A stretch of DNA of 64,000 nt from DAOUBP01 sp964513075 (GTDB taxonomy: Bacteria > Chloroflexota > Anaerolineae > CG2-30-64-16), in the NCBI GenBank assembly GCA_964513075.1, contig CAZELR010000001.1, positions 1 through 64,000 on the forward strand, written 5' to 3'. A program made the position numbers and the translations under genes. This document shows, one piece after another, positions 59,364-64,000 of this stretch (within the stretch, counting starts at the first letter, position 1; each line of letters starts with the position of its first letter). The notes beneath the pieces were generated by a model. It saw only the letters and a list, made by a program, of their open reading frames with translations. It ran no database searches and was not told the origin of the DNA.

Positions 59364-60219
59364 GCGTTGCACTGGCCGGACACACAGCCATCGACACACA
59401 CCCCGGCCCCACGTGCGCGGCGACCACGGGGCCGATCTGCGCCGTGTGAAGCTTTTCGACGTGCAGGCGCTCAGACAGCGCGCGGCCCAACTCGGCCGCT
59501 TCTTCCGGCGCGGCCGCATCGAAGACCAGCGCGTGCACCGGTTCATCGGCCGGCATCGCCTTGACGGTTTCGTCCAGCATGACAGCCAGCGCCTTCTTCT
59601 TGCCGCGCGCCTTGCTCCATAGCTCGATGCTGCCCTGGTTCAGCCACAACACCGGCTTGATGCCCAGCAGGCTGCCCAACAGCGCCTGGCTGCCCTTCAT
59701 ACGGCCGCCGCGATGCAGGTAATCCAGCGTGTCCACGGTGAACATGACGCGCATCGCTTGACCCATGTGCTGGGCAATGCGGGCCAGCTCCTGCGCCGGC
59801 GCGCCGAACTGCGCCAGCCGGCCGACGGTCAGCAGTGTCAGCGCCAACGCCCCAGAGACGCCCTGCGAATCGACCACGTGGATGCGCTCGCGCGCGGGGT
59901 GCGCGGCGGCCACCGTTTGCGCGTTTTCCACGGTGACGCTGGTGCCGCGCGACATGAAAATGCCTACCACTTCATCGCCGTTTGAAGTCAAGCGGTCAAA
60001 TGCTGTTTGGAGCACGCCCGGCGTCACCGCTGCGGTCGTCGGCCACTTCGCGCCCTTGTCGGCCAGTTTCTCAAACAGCGTTTCTGTGGTGATGTCCAGG
60101 CGTTCGCGATATTCTTGCCCGTCCAGGATGAGCCCCAAAGGAAGGACATGCAGATTATACAGCGTGATGAGAGCAGGATCGAGATAATGACTGGAATCGG
60201 TTACGATGTGTGTGATCAT
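59356..60219 (-). CDS. DegV-family fatty-acid-binding protein
   Basis: The protein has 287 residues. Family hallmarks are THIVTDSSHYLDPALIT at the N-terminus, PTTAAVTPGVLQTAFDRL, GIFMSRGTSVTVENAQ, the VDSQGVSGALALTLL block and LDYLHRGGRMKG. The proteins bind a fatty acid and, in Gram-positives, present it to FakA kinase; no FakA gene is nearby. No ribosome site precedes the ATG; a promoter whose predicted start is the A of the ATG suggests a leaderless mRNA. Confidence 0.88.
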   Translation of the reverse strand: MITHIVTDSSHYLDPALITLYNLHVLPLGLILDGQEYRERLDITTETLFEKLADKGAKWPTTAAVTPGVLQTAFDRLTSNGDEVVGIFMSRGTSVTVENAQTVAAAHPARERIHVVDSQGVSGALALTLLTVGRLAQFGAPAQELARIAQHMGQAMRVMFTVDTLDYLHRGGRMKGSQALLGSLLGIKPVLWLNQGSIELWSKARGKKKALAVMLDETVKAMPADEPVHALVFDAAAPEEAAELGRALSERLHVEKLHTAQIGPVVAAHVGPGCVSMAVCPASATRG

Positions 60220-60225
60220 GTTCGG

Positions 60226-60254
60226 ATTTTACCCCAAGAACGTAGTTTCGCCAA
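60226..60254 (-). promoter_or_regulatory. Promoter for a leaderless degV transcript
   Basis: On the minus strand TTGGCG (60254-60249), a 17-bp spacer and TAAAAT (60231-60226). Six bases separate the -10 box from the A of the degV ATG, so transcription would begin at or next to the start codon. Confidence 0.6.
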
Positions 60255-60301
60255 GAGCCTCTGCCTATTGTTTGTATTTCACGTTGCGCAGGACCGAACG
60301 C

Positions 60302-61975
60302 TTAAAATTGTAGCCAGACCATTTTCAGATAGGGCTCTTGACCTTGGGCGTTGGGGAAGTCCAGGGTGGGTTCATGGTGGATGCCAACGATCTCGGCCGT
60401 GCGGCCGGCTGCAGCCAGCCCGGCCAGCACGCGGTCACGAAATGCGCGCCAGGGCAGTTCGGCCACGTTACAGCACGCCAACATCAGGCCGGCTGGCGCA
60501 ATCACCCGGGCCGCCAGCGTCGCCAGCGCGTCATAATCCCGTGCGGCCGCGAAGGTGCGGCTCTTGGTGCGTGAGAAGCCCGGTGGGTCCAGGATGACCA
60601 GGTCGAACTGGTCACCGCGTTTGGCCAGCCGCGCCAGCCAGTCGAAGACGTCGCCGAAGACAAAATCGTGGGGGTCCGGCTCGAAGCCGTTGGCGCGGGT
60701 GTTCTCCTGGCCCCACGCCAGGGCCGGCTTTGACAGGTCGAGGTTGAGCACGCGCGTGGCTCCGCCGGCCAGCGCAGCCACGCCGAAGCCGCAGGTATAC
60801 GCAAAACAGTTGAGCACCCGGCGCCCCGCGGCCCACGCGCGCACCCGGCTGCGGCTCTCGCGCATGTCGGGGAAAATTCCGACGCTGAGCCCCTCGCCGG
60901 GCCGGATCAAATAGGCCAGCCCCGCTTCGTGTGCGGCCCATTCGCAGCCGAGGTCCGGCCCGGCCGCGGGCTGGGCGGGCGCCAGCGCCGTCATCTGTGC
61001 TTCTGAAAGGCGGCTGGCCTGCCGGGGGCGGTATCTGGCGTAGATCGTGCGCGCACCGGTTGTCGCCAGCAGCGCGTCAGCCAACTCCGACGGGAACGGT
61101 CGAGGCGGCAGGAGGGTCTCGTCGTCGTAGAGACTGGCCACCAGCGCATCACCGTAGCGATCGACCGTGAGGCCCGGCAGGCCGTCGGCAGCGGCATTGA
61201 CCAGCCGGTAGAGAGTGGTTTCAGGATCAGCGGCCAACGGCGAGCGGCGGACAGCCGCCAGCCGGAGCAGCGCGGCCAGTCCGTCGGGGTTTTGCGCCGC
61301 CAGGCCGCGCACATGTTGCCCCACCGCGGCCAGAACCTGTGGGTTAAAGGCCGGCCCATCGAACGGCGATGCCGCGGTGAACGTCACGGGCTGGCCGGTG
61401 CCCGGGTGCGGCAGGGTCAGCTGCCAGGCGTGCAGGCACAGCCGCGGCGCACCCGCGTCCGCTGGCCCATACAGCGGGTCACCTAACACCGGGCAGCCGA
61501 GGTGCGCCAGGTGCACGCGGATTTGATGCGTGCGGCCGGTTTCGGGAATGACTTCCAATAATCCCTTACCGATCACCCGATAGCGCGTGCGCGCCGGTTG
61601 GCCGCGGCGGTCGCCAGTCGATGTAACGCGATAATGCCCGTCCCGGTCGCGCAGGATCGGCGCGTCGATGATCCCCTCGGCCTGGCGCGGCGCGCCACGG
61701 ACCAGCGCCAGGTAGGTTTTCCGGACGGCGCGGCCTTCGAACGCGGCCGCTAACGCGGCGTTTGCCTCGCGCCGTGCCGCGAACAGCAGCACGCCCGATG
61801 TGTCCGCATCCAGCCGCTGGTGCATCCCCAGGTAAGCCAGCCCGGTCTGCTGCTGCACGATCCGCAGTGCGTCGCCGGGATGCGGATCGCGGGGATCGAT
61901 CGCGTGCGTCGGAATGCCGATCGGCTTATCGACCACGACGAGATCATCGTCCTGATAGAGGATGGGTATCTTCAT
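60302..61975 (-). CDS. Fused RluA-type pseudouridine synthase and RlmI-type rRNA cytosine methyltransferase
   Basis: The protein has 557 residues. Residues 1-205 are an RluA-family synthase: ILYQDDDLVVVDKPIG, the catalytic Asp56 in HQRLDADTSGVLLFA, and PETGRTHQIRVHLAHLGCPV. Residues about 250-557 are an RlmI-like methyltransferase: LYRLVNAAADGLPGLTVDRYGD, the SAM motif VLNCFAYTCGFGVAAL near 387, and FDLVILDPPGFSRTKS near 458 with the DPPGF motif. A S4 domain is absent. One chain should thus make pseudouridine and 5-methylcytosine in rRNA. The ATG lacks a ribosome site; 7-bp repeats fill the space between it and the aspS stop. Confidence 0.88.
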   Translation of the reverse strand: MKIPILYQDDDLVVVDKPIGIPTHAIDPRDPHPGDALRIVQQQTGLAYLGMHQRLDADTSGVLLFAARREANAALAAAFEGRAVRKTYLALVRGAPRQAEGIIDAPILRDRDGHYRVTSTGDRRGQPARTRYRVIGKGLLEVIPETGRTHQIRVHLAHLGCPVLGDPLYGPADAGAPRLCLHAWQLTLPHPGTGQPVTFTAASPFDGPAFNPQVLAAVGQHVRGLAAQNPDGLAALLRLAAVRRSPLAADPETTLYRLVNAAADGLPGLTVDRYGDALVASLYDDETLLPPRPFPSELADALLATTGARTIYARYRPRQASRLSEAQMTALAPAQPAAGPDLGCEWAAHEAGLAYLIRPGEGLSVGIFPDMRESRSRVRAWAAGRRVLNCFAYTCGFGVAALAGGATRVLNLDLSKPALAWGQENTRANGFEPDPHDFVFGDVFDWLARLAKRGDQFDLVILDPPGFSRTKSRTFAAARDYDALATLAARVIAPAGLMLACCNVAELPWRAFRDRVLAGLAAAGRTAEIVGIHHEPTLDFPNAQGQEPYLKMVWLQF

Positions 61976-61977
61976 CT

Positions 61978-62002
61978 AAACGCACCACGCACCACGCACC
62001 AC
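61978..62002. repeat. 7-bp tandem array (GCACCAC units)
   Basis: Three and a half GCACCAC units occupy the spacer between the aspS stop codon and the start of the fusion gene. The same unit occurs at 9864-9921 and 46970-46990 on the opposite strand. Confidence 0.65.
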
Positions 62003-62003
62003 G

Positions 62004-63308
62004 TCACGGCGTCAGCCGGTTCAGATCCCGCGGGAACAGCGTCGCCAGGCGGATGTTATCCAGGCCCAGCAACTGCATGATAAACCGTTCCAGGCCGATC
62101 GCAAAACCGCCGTGGGGCGGCATCCCGTGCTTGAAGGCCTCGAAGTAAGCCTCGAATGGCGTCAGGTCGGTGTAGCCGCGGCTGGCCGCGCTGTCCAGGT
62201 AATCCTGGTACAGATGCAGCCGCTGGCCGCCCGTCACCAGCTCGGTGCCGCGGAAGAGCAGATCGAACGAGTTGGAAAAGCGCGGGTCGGCCGGGTTGGG
62301 ATGCGTATAAAATGGCCGCTTGGCCATGGGGTAGCCGATCACGAACAGAAAGTCGCTGCCATGCGTCTCCTGCGCCCACTGACCGAGCCAGCGTTCATGC
62401 TGCGGCGCCAGGTCCGGCTCCCCGCGGCAGTCCTCGCCCCAGCGCTGCCGGATCAACTCCTGTGCATCGGGGAAATAGATGGCGGGAAATTCGGGTGGCG
62501 CGGCCGGCAGGACCGCGTTCAGGGCCGCCAACTCGGCCGCATAGTTCGTTTGCAGGTGCGCCAGGATGCTGCGCACGACCCGGGTCAGCACGGCCATCAC
62601 GTCGCGGTGATCGCGGATGAAGCCCATCTCCACATCCAGGCTGACGTACTCGTTGATGTGGCGAATCGTGTCGTGCGGCTCGGCCCGGAAGACTGGTCCC
62701 ACCTCGTACACCCGCTCGAACACGCCCACCATGAGCTGTTTGTAGAACTGCGGGCTCTGCGCCAGGTACGCGCGCTGCCCGAAGTAATCCACAGCAAAGA
62801 CGTTGGCGCCGCCCTCGGTGGCCGCGGCGACCAGTTTGGGCGTCTGAATCTCGGTGAAGCCGAGATCATTCAGCGTAGCGCGAAAACCGGCCATGATCCC
62901 GGCCGACAGCCGGAACAGGGCGCGCTTGCTGGGATGGCGCAGCCCTACGACCGCGTGATCCAGGAAAACCGGCAGGCCCGCCTTGACCTCTGGCTTGTTG
63001 AGCGGAAACGGTAGGGCATCGCGTACCGGTGACAGGATCTCGAAGCTCGGGGCATGGATCTCTATACCGCCCGGCGCCTGCGGCTCGGCAACAACCCGGC
63101 CCTCCACTGCCAGCACCGTCTCAGGCAGCAGCCCTTCCAACGTGGCCAGCGCCTCGGCCGTGTCAACCACCACCTGCACCGTGCCGCGTACATCGCGCAG
63201 CACCAGGAAGTTGATGCCGCCTAACCGGCGCAGCGTGTGCAGCCAGCCGGCCAGCCTCACTTGCTCGCCCGCATGGGCGGCGACCTCGGATGTGTAAATC
63301 CGTTCCAT
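62004..63308 (-). CDS. aspS: Archaeal-type aspartyl-tRNA synthetase (AspS2, probably non-discriminating)
   Basis: The start is the ATG at 63308 behind TGGAGGG, giving 434 residues. An N-terminal OB-fold anticodon domain (VRLAGWLHTLRRLGGINFLVLRD) precedes the class II catalytic domain: motif 1 in LGFTEIQTPKLV, motif 2 in VFRAEPHDTIRHINEYVSLD and motif 3 in GFAIGLERFIMQLLGL. The large insertion of bacterial AspRS is absent, which marks the archaeal/AspS2 type. Such enzymes often charge both tRNA-Asp and tRNA-Asn, with GatCAB completing the Asn route; that part is family knowledge. A T-box leader with a GAC specifier lies upstream. Confidence 0.92.
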   Translation of the reverse strand: MERIYTSEVAAHAGEQVRLAGWLHTLRRLGGINFLVLRDVRGTVQVVVDTAEALATLEGLLPETVLAVEGRVVAEPQAPGGIEIHAPSFEILSPVRDALPFPLNKPEVKAGLPVFLDHAVVGLRHPSKRALFRLSAGIMAGFRATLNDLGFTEIQTPKLVAAATEGGANVFAVDYFGQRAYLAQSPQFYKQLMVGVFERVYEVGPVFRAEPHDTIRHINEYVSLDVEMGFIRDHRDVMAVLTRVVRSILAHLQTNYAAELAALNAVLPAAPPEFPAIYFPDAQELIRQRWGEDCRGEPDLAPQHERWLGQWAQETHGSDFLFVIGYPMAKRPFYTHPNPADPRFSNSFDLLFRGTELVTGGQRLHLYQDYLDSAASRGYTDLTPFEAYFEAFKHGMPPHGGFAIGLERFIMQLLGLDNIRLATLFPRDLNRLTP

Positions 63309-63323
63309 AGGGGCACCCTCCAG

Positions 63324-63369
63324 AAAATAAAATAGCGCGCCCACTCGTCACAAGGACGAGGAGCGCGCT
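63324..63369 (-). terminator. T-box terminator hairpin of aspS
   Basis: On the minus strand AGCGCGC (63369-63363) pairs with GCGCGCT (63340-63334), with an inner CTCGTC/GACGAG stem, followed by ATTTTATTTT. The 5' part competes with the antiterminator that contains the T-box sequence at 63371-63384. Confidence 0.85.
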
Positions 63370-63652
63370 CGCGGTGCCACCTTGGTTTGCCGCAACCTCA
63401 CGGCGCGGCCTCAACGGTCTACCCTGACCCAGCCCGGTAACGGCGGGCGCCGGCCCGGACCTACCCCTGCTCTGATGCCAAACCCGGTTTCTCAAAGAAA
63501 CCTGGTTTGGCGCCGAAGATTCAGGCTCGGCCCAGCAGCTCCGGAGTGTCTTTCCGAGGGGACGCAGGCGGCTCTCGCATCAACCGGCCGCTCTCTGGGC
63601 TGCGCCCTGGCCCCGTACTCTCTCCATCAACGCTTTTAGCTTTTCAACTGTG
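63334..63652 (-). ncRNA. T-box riboswitch leader (tRNA-Asp specific) of aspS
   Basis: Reading the minus strand, the leader has stem I with AGAGAGTAC near its base, a GTTGATGCGAG distal region, and a specifier loop GGAAAGACACTCC in which GAC (63550-63548, an Asp codon) is followed by the usual purine. Near the end is AAGGTGGCACCGCG (63384-63371), an almost canonical T-box, and then the terminator. Uncharged tRNA-Asp would stabilise the antiterminator and turn on aspS. Between stem I and the T-box lies a palindrome (63478-63512) of the AAACC-GGTTTCT repeat family. Confidence 0.88.
63478..63512. repeat. AAACC-GGTTTCT palindrome within the T-box leader
   Basis: Arms at 63478-63493 and 63497-63512 match at 15 of 16 positions. 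The core is that of the palindromes at 33301, 40651 and 44977. It occupies the place where T-box leaders have stem II or III. Confidence 0.75.
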
Positions 63653-63658
63653 CCGCAG

Positions 63659-63688
63659 AGAATACCACGTCTGCCCGCAATCTGTCAA
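63659..63688 (-). promoter_or_regulatory. Promoter of the T-box-aspS transcript
   Basis: On the minus strand TTGACA (63688-63683), an 18-bp spacer and TATTCT (63664-63659). The -35 box overlaps the TGA stop codon of the upstream gene. Transcription would start near 63652. Confidence 0.75.
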
Positions 63689-64000
63689 ACGATCTCGGCA
63701 ACCGCTGCGGCCGACGCAGCGGCCGCAGCGGCCGCATCATACACCAGCCGCGCACAGATCGTCTTGGACAACTGCTGTTCTTTGACCGCAGCGCGGCCTT
63801 CCGGCGTGCCCAGGTCATAGCCCAGCAGTTCCCGGCATTTCAGCGCGCCGTGCTGTTCGCGAAAGCGCGCCATGAACTGCTGTCCGGCCTCATAGGTGCG
63901 CTCCTTGGCCGGTTGATCATCCACGGTCACCTGGCCGTAGCGCAGCCCGATCACCATCAGCGCCCCGGTGACCGCGCCGCACGTCTCGCCCGCGCGCGAC
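63685..64000 (-). CDS. C_GCAxxG_C_C-family redox protein, C-terminal part (cut by window edge)
   Basis: About 105 residues are visible, with the beginning beyond the window. The family pattern can be read: ETCGAVTGALMVIGLRYG (the CGA...G part, with Ala-Val for the usual Cys-Ala just before the glycine), then HGALKCRELLGYDLGTPEGR and a later conserved Cys in SKTICARLVYD. These proteins are thought to be redox-active or metal-binding; their role is not established. An Ala-rich end (AAAAAAASAAAVAEIV) is unusual and is encoded by GCGGCCGC-type repeats. Confidence 0.72.
   Translation of the reverse strand, partial: SRAGETCGAVTGALMVIGLRYGQVTVDDQPAKERTYEAGQQFMARFREQHGALKCRELLGYDLGTPEGRAAVKEQQLSKTICARLVYDAAAAAAASAAAVAEIV

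Noticed and set aside
59364..59546. N-terminal extension of the radical SAM protein up to 59546
   Set aside because: It lies inside degV in another frame and has an Arg/Ser-rich shadow composition; the family begins near the HRSGELARRAQ stretch.

Overview
The window is about 64 kb of high-GC bacterial chromosome. It most resembles a Chloroflexota (Anaerolineae-like) genome. The hints are several family-5 peptide-binding lipoproteins that carry a Val/Glu/Lys/Thr-rich spacer after the lipobox, a gingipain-like C25 protease, PA14/lamin-tail lipoproteins with Thr-Pro-Ala linkers, multiheme c cytochromes with HybA/HybB-type partners, and many intergenic palindromes and 7-bp tandem repeats. The lineage is an inference; there is no rRNA or other phylogenetic marker here. 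I saw no tRNA gene, CRISPR array or complete IS.

Layout. 1-259: 5' part of a probable multiheme cytochrome. 260-1073: gene-free, with a MITE-like element bounded by a 9-bp direct repeat, then a strong promoter. 1074-16074: two complete Dpp/Opp-type peptide ABC transporters, ordered SBP-B-C-D-F and D-F-SBP-B-C, plus an orphan third binding protein. 16133-24119: an acyltransferase, a two-gene iron-sulfur/flavin dehydrogenase, a carbohydrate-binding-type lipoprotein, an EEP-family phosphohydrolase, a hemerythrin-like protein and a flavoprotein. 24227-29329: a WD40 lipoprotein, a TGS/uridine-kinase-like protein, an AbrB/PIN toxin-antitoxin pair and a SIMPL protein. 29508-33190: a membrane redox module (small membrane protein, octaheme cytochrome c, HybA-like Fe-S protein, HybB/NrfD-like membrane protein) bounded by a 40-bp inverted repeat. 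33401-35662: a NarL-type two-component pair. 35745-44957: envelope and exported proteins, including an M24 peptidase, a C25 protease, a PA14/LTD lipoprotein and a glycoside-hydrolase-like protein. 45032-52020: the complete F1Fo ATP synthase operon atpI-B-E-F-H-A-G-D-C on the minus strand. 52077-60219: AIM24-like protein, MFS transporter, NusG paralog, recF, dnaN, CDF transporter, PflX-like radical SAM protein and DegV. 60302-64000: a RluA-RlmI fusion, aspS under a T-box, and the end of a C_GCAxxG_C_C protein.

The biology looks like a heterotroph that lives on peptides and macromolecules: three peptide-binding proteins, two transporters, two peptidases, a proline/sarcosine-type dehydrogenase, and respiratory modules feeding an H+-type ATP synthase.

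The most striking observations are these. (i) The first peptide-binding protein appears to be circularly permuted, with the two halves of the SBP_bac_5 fold in swapped order; its neighbour at 10081 has the normal order. (ii) An aspS T-box leader contains a copy of a dispersed palindrome as one of its helices. (iii) Several families of palindromic and 7-bp-unit repeats sit between genes, inside the atp operon and, twice, inside coding sequences. (iv) A pseudouridine synthase and an rRNA methyltransferase are fused.
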